Positions 51,521 to 64,000 of a stretch of DNA of 64,000 nucleotides are shown one piece after another (position 1 is the first letter of the stretch; every line of letters begins with the position of its first letter). Source of the DNA: Rhodococcus sp. B50 (GTDB lineage: Bacteria; Actinomycetota; Actinomycetes; Mycobacteriales; Mycobacteriaceae); assembly GCF_013602415.1 (NCBI RefSeq), contig NZ_WPAG02000002.1:1426001-1490000 (forward strand), given 5' to 3'. The notes under the pieces are model-generated. The model had not been told where the DNA came from. It did not search any database and saw only the letters and a program-made list of their open reading frames with translations. The position numbers and the translations under genes were made by a program.

Positions 51521-53539
51521 TCAGCCGATGCGCGGCGGATCCACCTGCACCCGCAACGGTCCGTCCGCGCGACGTGCCGTGCGGGTGGCCTGCGCGTCGC
51601 GCAGGGACCGGCCGAGTGCGCGACCGCGCTCCCGTGCGACCCGCACGATCATCCGGTGCACGTCTTCCGGTTCGGGTCCGTCGGATCCGAACGGCAGTCG
51701 CTGTCCCGGCGGTAGCGGCACGGGTCCGAGTACTTCGGCCCCCTCGGGCAGGTGTGTCGCCTCGAGCAGTTCGGCGACCGCCGCCGACGACCCGTCGATC
51801 GCGGCCATGTGAACCGCGGGCGGGAATCCGACCTCGGCTCGTTCGGAGACCTCGGATTGCGCGTGTCCCACGGGATCCCAGCGCACCAGTGCCTGCACGG
51901 TGGGGATCCCGGAATCCGCGACGACCACGACCTGTCCTCCGTCGGCGAACGAGCGCACGAGCGCGGACGCCGTGAGCCAGCGCCGCATCGTCTCCTCGGC
52001 AGCACGCAGGTCGGCCCTACCGAGCAACGCCCACCCGTCGAGGAGGAGCGCCGCTCCGTAACCACCCTCGGCGACCGGTTCGGCTCCCACGGTGGAGACA
52101 ACGAGCGCTGCCGCACCGGGCACCGCGTGTTTGACCTCGTTTCCGCCCGAGGTCACGACGGGCACACCGGGAAAGGCCCGCCCCAGTTCTTCTGCGGTGC
52201 GAGCCGCCCCGACGACCACGGCCCGCAACGAACGTGCACCGCACGCGTGGCACCGGTGCCGCGCGTCGGCGACACCGCACCACCGGCACGCCGGGATCGC
52301 GGCCCCGTCGGGACCGGCCGCGGTGGGCAGCGCGAGCGGACCGTTGCAGTGCCGGCACCGAGCGGGTGCCCGGCACTTGCCGCACGCCAGCGCGGGGACG
52401 TAACCGCGCCGCGGTACCTGCACGAGGACCGGGCGTTCTGCCGCGAGAGCGGACCGCGCGGCGGCGAATGCGATGGCCGGCAGCCTCGCGGCACGCGCCG
52501 CCGGGTCCCGCGCGAGTGCCTGCTCGCTGTCGGCGAGGGCCGTGACCTTGGGAGCGCACGCCCTCACAACCTCGCGGGGTGCCACGAGATCGTGTGCCCA
52601 TCCGGCGTCGACGAGCGCCTGGGTCTCCGCGGTGCGCGCGTGCCCGGCGATCACGATCGCGGCACCGACCGCGTGGGCCCGCAGAGCGGCCACTTCGCGG
52701 GCGTGTGGATACGGCGACCGCGGCTCGCAGTGCAGGTCGTCGCCGTCGTCCCACACCACGAGGAGCCCGAGGTCGGGTGTCGGTGCGAAGACCGCGGCAC
52801 GGGTTCCGACCACGATGCGCGCGGATCCTCTCAATGCCGCGAGCCACCGCCGATAGCGTTCGGCCGGCCCGAGACCCGCGGCGAGACCGACGACGTGATC
52901 GGCCCCGGCGACGTCGACGCATGCCGACACGAGGCGATCGAGGTCGCGCTGGTCGGGGACGACGAGCACGGCCGCCTTCTGCGAGCCGAGGGTCAGTGCG
53001 GCGAGTTCGGCGAGCCGGCGTGGCCAGTCCTCGCCGGGCAGCGCCTGCCAGGCCGCACGCGGGGCGCGGCCGCCCCCGAGCGCTTCGAGGAAGTTCTCGC
53101 CGTGCCGGTACCGGCCCCACGCCGCATGATCGATCTCCGGCACCGGCGCGGGTTGCGACGTGCGCGGCGCCTCGGCCTCGACGCGTGCGTGTCGTGGCGG
53201 CACCGCGAGACGCAGCACGTCCGCCCTGGTCCCGGCGTAACGGGTCGCCACTTCCTCTGCCAGGGCAGCAATCTCGGGCGTGAGGACCTGCTCGGACGAG
53301 ACCACCCGGTCGAGGCGGCCCAGCTTGCCGGTGTGATCGCTCGACGCTGCACGCGCGAGCAGGAAACCGTCGACGAGACGTCCGGCGAAGCGGACGCGGA
53401 CACGGACGCCCGGGCGGGCATCCGCGTCCAGGTCGCGCGGGATCAGGTAGTCGAACTCCCGGTCGAGGTGCGGAACCGGCAGCAACGGGAGAACCCGCGC
53501 GACCGGATCGACCTCGGCGGCGTCGAAATCAGCAGCCAC
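51521..53539 (-). CDS. priA: PriA-like primosomal protein N', helicase motifs lost
   Basis: 672-residue PriA homologue. The 3'-DNA-binding N-terminus (PHLDREFDYLIPRDL...VRVRFAGRLVDGFLL) and the zinc cysteines (CGKCRAPARCRHCNGPL, CRWC...CHACG) are kept. The Walker A site is replaced by LTLGSQKAAVLVV and the DEEH box by WDDGDDLH, so it cannot be an active helicase, as known for actinobacterial PriA. GTG 53539 comes 18 bp after metK; an overlapping GTG at 53608 would add 23 basic residues. Confidence 0.9.
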   Translation of the reverse strand: MAADFDAAEVDPVARVLPLLPVPHLDREFDYLIPRDLDADARPGVRVRVRFAGRLVDGFLLARAASSDHTGKLGRLDRVVSSEQVLTPEIAALAEEVATRYAGTRADVLRLAVPPRHARVEAEAPRTSQPAPVPEIDHAAWGRYRHGENFLEALGGGRAPRAAWQALPGEDWPRRLAELAALTLGSQKAAVLVVPDQRDLDRLVSACVDVAGADHVVGLAAGLGPAERYRRWLAALRGSARIVVGTRAAVFAPTPDLGLLVVWDDGDDLHCEPRSPYPHAREVAALRAHAVGAAIVIAGHARTAETQALVDAGWAHDLVAPREVVRACAPKVTALADSEQALARDPAARAARLPAIAFAAARSALAAERPVLVQVPRRGYVPALACGKCRAPARCRHCNGPLALPTAAGPDGAAIPACRWCGVADARHRCHACGARSLRAVVVGAARTAEELGRAFPGVPVVTSGGNEVKHAVPGAAALVVSTVGAEPVAEGGYGAALLLDGWALLGRADLRAAEETMRRWLTASALVRSFADGGQVVVVADSGIPTVQALVRWDPVGHAQSEVSERAEVGFPPAVHMAAIDGSSAAVAELLEATHLPEGAEVLGPVPLPPGQRLPFGSDGPEPEDVHRMIVRVARERGRALGRSLRDAQATRTARRADGPLRVQVDPPRIG

Positions 53540-53556
53540 CCGGGCCCGATCGGAAT

Positions 53557-54771
<1,215 letters not shown>

Positions 54772-54906
54772 GAAACTCCCTCTCGACTGTGCGCCAGGCG
54801 CTGGACGGACAAACCGTGTGGAGCGTGCGCTCCCCGAACGGGTCGAAAAGACCCGATCGCAGTGCCGACGCTACATCCCGCGCAGGCGTCGGCGCGAGTA
54901 TTGAAA
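54772..54906 (-). other. metK leader region with two small hairpins
   Basis: 135-bp spacer between coaBC and metK. It contains CGGGTC-GAAAA-GACCCG (54839-54855) and GGAGC-GTGC-GCTCC (54820-54833 region). I do not recognise a known SAM riboswitch core here. The hairpins could attenuate or process the transcript. Confidence 0.4.
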
Positions 54907-56190
54907 TCACCCGATTCTGCTGCGTTCCGCCAGCAGAGGTCCGAGCGCGTCGAGTACGCGACTGGCCATGAGAGCCTTCGATCCGTGAGCGAGGGCGGTC
55001 TCCGAACCATCCGCGGACAGCAACCAGCCGTTGTTGTCGTCGACCTCGAACGCCTTGCCTTCTCCGACGGCGTTGACGACGAGAAGATCGCATCCCTTGC
55101 GGGCGAGCTTCTCCCGGGCGTATGTGAGCACGTCACCGTGTTCGTCGCCGGTCTCCGCCGCGAACCCGACGATGACCGTCTCCGCGGAGAGGCCCCCTTC
55201 GGTACGTGCCCGGACGAGCCCGGCGAGGATGTCGTCGTTCTTCGTCAGCGCGATGGAGTCGGGTTCGCCCGCCCCCTTCTTGATCTTGCTGGTCACGAAG
55301 GTGGACGGCCGGAAATCGGCGACGGCCGCGGACATGATCACCGCGTCGGCGCCGGAGGCGTGCTTGGCGACGGCGTCCTGCATCTGCGCGGCCGTCTGCA
55401 CCCGGACGACGTCGACCGCGGCCGGATCGTCGAGACCCGCGACACTGCCGGCGACGAGGGTCACGTCGGCGCCGCGTTGCGCGGCGAGGCGTGCGAGTGC
55501 GTAGCCCTGCTTGCCGGACGACCGGTTGCCGAGGAAGCGCACCGGATCGAGGGGCTCGCGGGTACCTCCGGCGGACACGACGATGCGGCGTCCGGCCAGG
55601 TCGCGGGGCAGTGCGTCGGCGCGTTCGAGCACCAACGAAGCCAGAGTGAAGATCTCGTCGGGTTCGGGCATCCGCCCGGCGCCGGTGTCCTTACCGGTCA
55701 GTCGACCGGACGCGGGCTCGACGACGACCACACCGCGGCGACGCAGGGTCGCGACGTTGTCGACGGTGGCGGGATGCTCCCACATCTCGGTGTGCATCGC
55801 AGGCACGAACATCACGGGGCACCGCGCGGTGAGCAGGGTCGCCGTGAGCAGGTCGTCGGCGCGACCTGCAACCGCCCGCGCCATCAGGTCGGCGGTCGCC
55901 GGCGCAATGACGACGAGGTCGGCTTCCTGACCGAGCCGCACGTGCGGAACCTGCGGCACGTCCGCGAACACACCGGTCTGCACGGGATTGCCGGACAACG
56001 CCTCGAAGGTGGCGCGCCCGACGAATTCGAGAGCGGACTCCGTCGGGACGACCCGCACGTGATGTCCGCTCTCGGCGAAGGCGCGGATCAGTGCGCACGA
56101 CTTGTAGGCGGCGATGCCGCCGGCGACACCGACGACGATGCGGCGGCGCTGCACGGATCCGGCCTCGCCGCTCGAAGCGGGGTTGTTCAC
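54907..56190 (-). CDS. coaBC: CoaBC, phosphopantothenoylcysteine synthetase/decarboxylase
   Basis: 427-residue bifunctional enzyme of coenzyme A synthesis. The N-terminal flavin decarboxylase CoaC has [20 protein letters not shown], the catalytic His in PQVPHVRLG, and [13 protein letters not shown]; the C-terminal synthetase CoaB has [15 protein letters not shown] (as [11 protein letters not shown]), [12 protein letters not shown] and [12 protein letters not shown] 56190 overlaps the rpoZ stop. Confidence 0.95.
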   Translation of the reverse strand: MNNPASSGEAGSVQRRRIVVGVAGGIAAYKSCALIRAFAESGHHVRVVPTESALEFVGRATFEALSGNPVQTGVFADVPQVPHVRLGQEADLVVIAPATADLMARAVAGRADDLLTATLLTARCPVMFVPAMHTEMWEHPATVDNVATLRRRGVVVVEPASGRLTGKDTGAGRMPEPDEIFTLASLVLERADALPRDLAGRRIVVSAGGTREPLDPVRFLGNRSSGKQGYALARLAAQRGADVTLVAGSVAGLDDPAAVDVVRVQTAAQMQDAVAKHASGADAVIMSAAVADFRPSTFVTSKIKKGAGEPDSIALTKNDDILAGLVRARTEGGLSAETVIVGFAAETGDEHGDVLTYAREKLARKGCDLLVVNAVGEGKAFEVDDNNGWLLSADGSETALAHGSKALMASRVLDALGPLLAERSRIG

Positions 56191-56489
56191 TCGCCTTCGG
56201 TGTGCTCGAGCAGATCCGAGTGGATCTCGCGCATGGCGATCGACAGCGGCTTCTCCTGCAGACCCGGCTCCACGAGGGGGCCGACGTACTCGAGGATGCC
56301 GTCGCCGAGCTGGTTGTAGTAATCGTTGATCTGGCGTGCGCGCTTGGCGGCGTAGATCACCAGCGCGTACTTCGAGGAGGCGCGCTCGAGCAGCTCGTCG
56401 ATAGGCGGGTTGGTGATACCCGAGGGGGTGTCGTAGACCGGGAGGGCGTTGCCCTCGAGGTCGGTCGCGGCTGCCTGGATGCTGCTCAC
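56187..56489 (-). CDS. rpoZ: RNA polymerase omega subunit
   Basis: 100-residue omega subunit, which helps fold and hold beta' in RNA polymerase. [29 protein letters not shown] is the conserved core, given here as its two parts around [18 protein letters not shown] start at 56489. The gmk-rpoZ-coaBC order is common in many phyla. Confidence 0.95.
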   Translation of the reverse strand: MSSIQAAATDLEGNALPVYDTPSGITNPPIDELLERASSKYALVIYAAKRARQINDYYNQLGDGILEYVGPLVEPGLQEKPLSIAMREIHSDLLEHTEGE

Positions 56490-56564
56490 TCGGTGTTCTC
56501 CTGAGATGTCGCGGGATGGGAGGGCGCCGAAACCGGCAGCCGAACGCGCACGAGGCGCGGACGG

Positions 56565-57176
56565 TCAGTCGGTTCCGGGTCCAACCAACAAGGATACCAA
56601 TTCATCGCAGGCCCGGTCGACATCGTCGTTGACGATCACGACATCGAACTCGTCCTGCGCGGCCAGTTCGCTGCGGGCGGTATCGAGCCTGCGAGCAACG
56701 ACCTCGTCGGTTTCGGTGCCTCGGCCGGTGAGGCGCTCGACGAGCACCTCCCAACTGGGCGGGGCGAGAAATGCCAGTACTGCGTCCGGCATCGCGGCCC
56801 GGACGGCCCGTGCTCCCGCGAGGTCGACCTCCACGAGCACCGGATGCCCCTCGGCGAGTGCGTCGCGCACCGGTTCGGCCGGGGTGCCCGATCTCTGCAG
56901 ACCGCCATGGATGTCGGCCCATTCGAGCAGTTCACCGGCGTCGATCATCCGGTCGAACTCGGCGCGGCCGACGAAGTGGTAGTCCACCCCGTCCACCTCG
57001 CCCGGTCGCGGCTCCCGGGTGGTGGCCGAGACGCTGAAGTGCAGATCCGGGATCCGGCTCCGCAGCAGGCGTACGACGGTCGACTTACCCACCGCGGAGG
57101 GCCCGGCCAGTACCACCAGCCGGCCCCTCCGCGTCGCGGGTGCGCTGTCCGTCACGGTTCGTGCGTCAGCTACCAC
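56565..57176 (-). CDS. gmk: Guanylate kinase
   Basis: 203-residue kinase converting GMP to GDP. P-loop [37 protein letters not shown] binds [23 protein letters not shown] follows the lid. GTG start 57176, four bases after the mihF stop. The C-terminal half ([23 protein letters not shown]) is typical. Confidence 0.96.
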   Translation of the reverse strand: MVADARTVTDSAPATRRGRLVVLAGPSAVGKSTVVRLLRSRIPDLHFSVSATTREPRPGEVDGVDYHFVGRAEFDRMIDAGELLEWADIHGGLQRSGTPAEPVRDALAEGHPVLVEVDLAGARAVRAAMPDAVLAFLAPPSWEVLVERLTGRGTETDEVVARRLDTARSELAAQDEFDVVIVNDDVDRACDELVSLLVGPGTD

Positions 57177-57180
57177 GTGC

Positions 57181-57501
57181 TCAGGCGTCGAAATCGAACC
57201 TGGCGAGCAGGGCCTTGCGCTGACGGTCGCCGAGGCCGCGCAGACGGCGGGTCGGGGCGATCTCCAGCTCGGTCATGATTTCCTGCGCCTTGACCTTGCC
57301 GACCTTCGGCAGGGCCTCGAGCAGAGCCGACACCTTCATCTTGCCGAGGATCTCGTCGTTCTCGGCGTCCTTGAGCACCTGCTTGAGGTCGGTGCCGCCG
57401 CGCTTGAGGCGCTCCTTGAGCTCAGCCCGGGCACGACGGGCAGCAGCCGCCTTCTCCAGAGCAGCGGCGCGCTGCTCATCGGTCAGCTGGGGAAGGGCCA
57501 C
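57181..57501 (-). CDS. mihF: Mycobacterial-type integration host factor (mIHF)
   Basis: 106-residue nucleoid protein of the actinobacterial IHF family. A basic N-terminal helix ([21 protein letters not shown]) leads into a helix-two-turn-helix DNA-binding part ([35 protein letters not shown]). It bends and compacts DNA and is needed for phage L5 integration in mycobacteria. GTG 57501 has GGAGG five bases upstream. Confidence 0.95.
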   Translation of the reverse strand: MALPQLTDEQRAAALEKAAAARRARAELKERLKRGGTDLKQVLKDAENDEILGKMKVSALLEALPKVGKVKAQEIMTELEIAPTRRLRGLGDRQRKALLARFDFDA

Positions 57502-57931
57502 GGTTCCTCCGTCTCATCGTTGGCTTTCGAGTCTTCACCGCTGCAACCAGCGGCGATAGCGACCGTACTCACGACCACCGACGAATGCGAACCCACCCCC
57601 CGGCGATCCGCTCGAAAATCCGTGCGGTAGTGCACGCCGATTCCGCAGCGGATTCTGCGCGTTCCGACGGCCGTCCATGAACGGTCCCGACCTGCTCGAA
57701 CATCGGAAAACCGCAGGTGAACGGGCATCCGGCGCATCTGAGAGTTCCGCAGCGCGCAGCGCGACTCCCGTGGCCGGCGACCTGCTGTTCGGGCACTTCG
57801 GCGGCCCGAGAAATTTTTCTTCCCATTCCGCGTGTCGCGCCGCTTCGAGCGCAGGTCAGAGTGCATACCAGCGGTATGTACGACTCGTGCCCGGACCGCG
57901 CGTGGCGATCCGGGCACGAGAGTCGAACGTC
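57502..57931. other. 430-bp spacer upstream of mihF
   Basis: Spacer between pyrF and mihF on the same strand. It holds the pyrF terminator hairpin (57884-57920), a second inverted repeat CATACC-AGC-GGTATG (57864-57878), and presumably the mihF promoter, which I could not fix. No coding frame is convincing. Local AT content is higher around 57808-57832 (AAATTTTTCTTCCC), which may matter for a nucleoid-protein gene. Confidence 0.45.
57884..57920 (-). terminator. Terminator hairpin after pyrF
   Basis: Twelve-bp stem CTCGTGCCCGGA/TCCGGGCACGAG with a 13-base loop, extended by five more pairs after a two-base bulge. It begins 12 bp beyond the pyrF stop and would end the pyrimidine operon. Confidence 0.75.
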
Positions 57932-58770
57932 TCAGTTCGTCAGGAAGGCGAAGCCGTCCAGGGTGCGGGCCACGGCGGCCCGCAGCTCCGCTACGGACGG
58001 ACCCGCCCGCAGCACGTCCCGCGAGACGTTGGGCACGACGGCCCGCAGGTGGTCGCCCGCAAGTCGGCGCACGTCGTCGGCGGTGCCACCCTGGGCGCCC
58101 ACTCCGGGCATCAGGATGGGCCCGTGGAGGGCGGACAGGTCGGGAGCCTCGGTGAGGGTCGCCCCGACCACGACACCCACGGATCCGAGCTCTGCGGCCC
58201 CGCCGTCCGGGACAGCGCAGTTGCGGGCGGCGCACTCGTCCACCACGACCTGCGCGACGGTGCGTCCGTCGGCGACCCGGGCCCGCTGGACCTGCGCACC
58301 CTCGGGATTGGAGGTGGCCGCGAGCACGAACACCCCGCGGCCCGTTCCGGCGGCCAGATCCAACGCCGGGGCGAGCGAACCGAAACCCAGGTACGGAGAG
58401 ACGGTCACGGCATCCGAACACAGCGGAGAGCCGTCCGACAGCCAGGTACGGGCGTAGGCGTCCATCGTGGAGCCGATGTCGCCGCGCTTGGCGTCGGCGA
58501 GCACGAGCACGCCCGCCTCCCCCAGCTCGGCGATGGACCGTTCGAGCACCGCGAGACCGGCGGAGCCGTAGGCCTCGAAGAACGCCACCTGGGGCTTGAC
58601 GACCGCGACGGTGTCGGCGAAGGCCTCGACGCACAGTTCACTGAACCGGGCCAGGCCGTCGACGTCGTCGCCGAGACCCCATGCCGCGAGGAGACCCGGG
58701 TGCGGATCGATGCCCACGCACAGCGGCCCGCGGCGCCCGAGAGCGTCCGCGAGTCGCTGCCCGAAGGGCC

Positions 58771-58774
<4 letters not shown>
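57932..58774 (-). CDS. pyrF: Orotidine 5'-phosphate decarboxylase (type 2)
   Basis: 280-residue enzyme of the last step to [19 protein letters not shown] near the start and [19 protein letters not shown] with the catalytic Lys/Asp set are those of the longer, actinobacterial-type PyrF. GTG 58774 overlaps the carB stop (GTGA). It is last in the pyr operon. Confidence 0.95.
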
Positions 58775-62115
<3,341 letters not shown>

Positions 62116-63297
62116 TTAGTTCTTCTCTCCCTCGAGCAGGCGGGTGAAACGATCGAACAGGTCGACGGCGTCGTGGGGACCGGCCGCCGCCTCGGGGTGG
62201 TACTGCACGGAGAACGCCGAACCGTCGAGCAGTCGGACGCCCTCGACGACACCGTCGTTGGCGCAGGTGTGGGTGACCTTCGCACGGCCGAACGGGGTGT
62301 CGAACTCCTGGCCCGCCTCACCTTCGAGCGCGAAGCCGTGGTTCTGGGAGGTGATCGCGATCTGCCCGGTCTCGTGGTCGATGACCGGGATGTTCAGGCC
62401 GCGGTGGCCGAACTTCATCTTGTAGGTGTTCAAGCCGAGCGCGCGGCCGAGGATCTGGTTGCCGAAGCAGATACCGAACAACGGCAGACCCTGGCCGAGG
62501 ATCTCCTTCGTCAGGTGCACCACGTCGCCGACGGCGGCGGGGTCGCCGGGACCGTTGGACAGGAACACGCCGTCGGCCTTCAGGTCGAGGATGTCGTGCA
62601 GGGTCGTGGTGGCGGGCAGCACGTGGACGCGGATCCCGCGCGCAGCCAGCAGTCGCGGGGTGTTGCTCTTGATCCCCAGGTCGAGGGCTGCGACGTCGAA
62701 GCGCGCCTCACCCTCGGGTTCGACGACGTAGCCGCTGGTGGTCGTGACCTCGCGTGCGAGGTTCGCGCCGAGCATCGGAGGCTGCGCCTTGACGCGGTCG
62801 AGGAGTGCGTCGAGGTCGAGGTCGTCGCCCTTCCAGGCGAGTGCATCGCCCGAGAAGATTCCCGCGCGCATCGAGCCGAGGGTGCGCAGGTGCCGCACGA
62901 GCGCGCGGGTGTCGATGCCCGCGATCCCGACGACCTTCTGCCGTTCGAGTTCGTCCTGCAGGGAACCGGTGGCGCGCCAACTCGAGGTGGTGCGCGACGG
63001 ATCGCGCACCACGTAGCCGGCCACCCAGATCTTCGAGTCGGCCGCGTTGCCGTCGGGGCCGACCGATTCGTTGTCCTCGTCGTTCCAGCCGGTGTTGCCG
63101 ATCTGCGGTGCGGTGGCAACCACGATCTGGCGGTGGTAGCTCGGATCGGTGAGGGTTTCCTGGTAGCCGGTCATCGCTGTGGTGAACACGGCCTCGCCGA
63201 GCGTCTGGCCGACCGCGCCGAAAGTGGTGCCGCGGAAGGCACGCCCGTCCTCGAGGACCAGCACCGCGGTGCCGCCGCCGAATGTTCTGCCGCTCAT
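62116..63297 (-). CDS. carA: Carbamoyl-phosphate synthase, small (glutaminase) subunit
   Basis: 393-residue subunit that frees ammonia from glutamine for CarB. The class I glutamine amidotransferase triad is intact: Cys in LFGICFGNQILGRALG, His and Glu in QYHPEAAAGPHDA. The N-terminal domain (LVLEDGRAFRGTTFGA...GEAVFTTAMTGYQETLTDPS) is typical. ATG 63297 has GGAG eight bases upstream, lying inside the small Thr/Ile-rich ORF that overlaps it. Confidence 0.97.
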   Translation of the reverse strand: MSGRTFGGGTAVLVLEDGRAFRGTTFGAVGQTLGEAVFTTAMTGYQETLTDPSYHRQIVVATAPQIGNTGWNDEDNESVGPDGNAADSKIWVAGYVVRDPSRTTSSWRATGSLQDELERQKVVGIAGIDTRALVRHLRTLGSMRAGIFSGDALAWKGDDLDLDALLDRVKAQPPMLGANLAREVTTTSGYVVEPEGEARFDVAALDLGIKSNTPRLLAARGIRVHVLPATTTLHDILDLKADGVFLSNGPGDPAAVGDVVHLTKEILGQGLPLFGICFGNQILGRALGLNTYKMKFGHRGLNIPVIDHETGQIAITSQNHGFALEGEAGQEFDTPFGRAKVTHTCANDGVVEGVRLLDGSAFSVQYHPEAAAGPHDAVDLFDRFTRLLEGEKN

Positions 63298-63410
63298 GCG
63301 TTGTCTCCGTTCTTATCGACCGCACCAGAGCCGGCCGCACAGGCTGAGATCTCGCGTGTCGTGATCGTCGTGTTGTTCGTCGTGATCGTCATCGTCGTTG
63401 TGATCGTCAC
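63294..63410 (-). CDS. Possible Thr/Ile-rich leader ORF coupled to carA
   Basis: 38-codon frame from GTG 63410 (or ATG 63392) that ends with its TGA overlapping the carA ATG (ATGA). The first half is a run of TITT-like units (14 Thr and 7 Ile overall), recalling the thrL leader peptide of E. coli; the second half is ordinary. The underlying DNA is a GTGATCGTC-type repeat, so the composition may be chance. The ribosome binding site before GTG is poor. Confidence 0.25.
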   Translation of the reverse strand: MTITTTMTITTNNTTITTREISACAAGSGAVDKNGDNA

Positions 63411-63414
63411 CGTC

Positions 63415-63906
63415 TCAAGATTTTTCGTCGTTCCCGTTCGTCCAGAGCGGGTAGATCGACTTGTCGTCGCCGCGGAAGCCCGTGTCGATCTCGGTCCCCG
63501 AGGGCAGCTCCCAGCGGATGACCAGCACCCCGTCCTTGGACATGACTTTGCCTGCCAGCCCGCGCTCGGTGCGGATCGCCCGGATCGAGTCCTGCGGGAT
63601 CCAGATCGGGGATGCACCGTCGCGTTCGAGCAGGGCACCGGATCGGTAGCGCGACAGTTCCGCGTTCGCGCGGTGTCCGAGATCGCCGACCGCGACGCGG
63701 TCCTGCCAGCTCGGGGCGAGGGTGCTGCCGACGTACAGGCCCGTGCTCGGCTCGACGAGCCGCTCCCCCAGCTCCGCGGGCACGGTCGGCAGTTCGCCGA
63801 CGACGTCCTGCTGCCGTCGGACGCGTCCCTTCCATCCCTTCCACATCAGCAGGACGAGCACGACCCACAGCGCGAGGAAACCGACGGTGAGAAGAAAGCG
63901 ATCCAT
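63415..63906 (-). CDS. Conserved membrane protein between pyrC and carA
   Basis: 163-residue protein with one N-terminal membrane segment (LLTVGFLALWVVLVLLMW), a basic stretch, then a soluble domain with two related beta-rich halves (GLYVGSTLAPSWQDRV, SPIWIPQDSIRAIRTERGLA, VLVIRWELPSGTEIDTGF). A similar protein sits between pyrC and carA in M. tuberculosis (Rv1382). Its role is unknown; linkage suggests co-expression with pyrimidine synthesis. The start is eight bases after the pyrC stop. Confidence 0.85.
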   Translation of the reverse strand: MDRFLLTVGFLALWVVLVLLMWKGWKGRVRRQQDVVGELPTVPAELGERLVEPSTGLYVGSTLAPSWQDRVAVGDLGHRANAELSRYRSGALLERDGASPIWIPQDSIRAIRTERGLAGKVMSKDGVLVIRWELPSGTEIDTGFRGDDKSIYPLWTNGNDEKS

Positions 63907-63914
63907 GTCGGGTC

Positions 63915-64000
63915 CTACCTTTCGCCCGTGCGCGGGAACACCTCACCGTCGCGGGCGGTGATCCGCCCGCGCAACACGGTGGTGGTGACCCGGCCCGGAA
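63915..64000 (-). CDS. pyrC: Dihydroorotase PyrC (C-terminal end only)
   Basis: The last ~28 codons of a gene entering from the right edge. They read PGRVTTTVLRGRITARDGEV followed by FPRTGER and a TAG stop. This is the usual end of PyrC dihydroorotase, where the metal-dependent hydrolase closes with a beta-strand cap. Position at the head of membrane protein-carA-carB-pyrF supports it. Confidence 0.8.
   Translation of the reverse strand, partial: PGRVTTTVLRGRITARDGEVFPRTGER

Overview
The window is about 64 kb of high-GC, gene-dense actinobacterial chromosome. It most likely comes from a mycolic-acid-forming member of the Mycobacteriales, with Rhodococcus or a close relative the best guess. 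Four things point there: an MptB-type lipomannan mannosyltransferase, mycobacterial-type integration host factor, a helicase-motif-less PriA, and a gene order that follows, in inverted orientation, the Mycobacterium tuberculosis segment from the suf operon to the pyr operon. The assignment rests on recognised proteins and recalled synteny; no database search was run.

Layout. (1) 1-2.6 kb: sufR-sufB-sufD Fe-S assembly operon (minus strand), with a SufR-type operator. (2) 2.6-9.6 kb: mptB, an ABC exporter pair, heme A synthase ctaA, a small unknown gene, a quinone oxidoreductase and heme O synthase ctaB. (3) 9.8-16.3 kb: pentose-phosphate operon tkt-tal-zwf-opcA-pgl. (4) 16.3-24.3 kb: accessory block holding a Tat-exported GMC oxidoreductase pair, a membrane-anchored pentapeptide-repeat protein flanked by two copies of a palindrome, an MFS transporter, an SRPBCC protein and an ECF42-type sigma factor with its DGPF partner. 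(5) 24.3-30.7 kb: ppc, secG and the gap-pgk-tpiA glycolytic operon. (6) 30.8-40.6 kb: tightly overlapping chain rpe-ribD-ribE-ribBA-ribH-PH protein-uvrC-rapZ-yvcK-whiA (riboflavin synthesis, DNA repair, cell-envelope and division control). (7) 40.7-47.8 kb: a block inserted between rpe and rsmB, with a VOC protein on plus and, on minus, an acidic membrane or secreted protein, histidine kinase, response regulator, divalent-anion transporter, glycerate kinase and PfkB kinase. (8) 47.8-57.5 kb: housekeeping run mihF-gmk-rpoZ-coaBC-metK-priA, a secreted lipase, fmt and rsmB. (9) 57.9-64 kb: the pyrimidine operon pyrC-(membrane protein)-carA-carB-pyrF.

Most of the window is conserved core metabolism. 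The parts that look least described are the block at 41.3-47.8 kb, where a sensor system is translationally coupled to a transporter and lies next to two small-molecule kinases; the palindromes around the pentapeptide-repeat gene; a Thr/Ile-rich small ORF coupled to carA; and several candidate leaderless promoters, including two divergent ones whose -10 elements overlap. No RNA genes, CRISPR arrays, insertion sequences or phage genes were seen.
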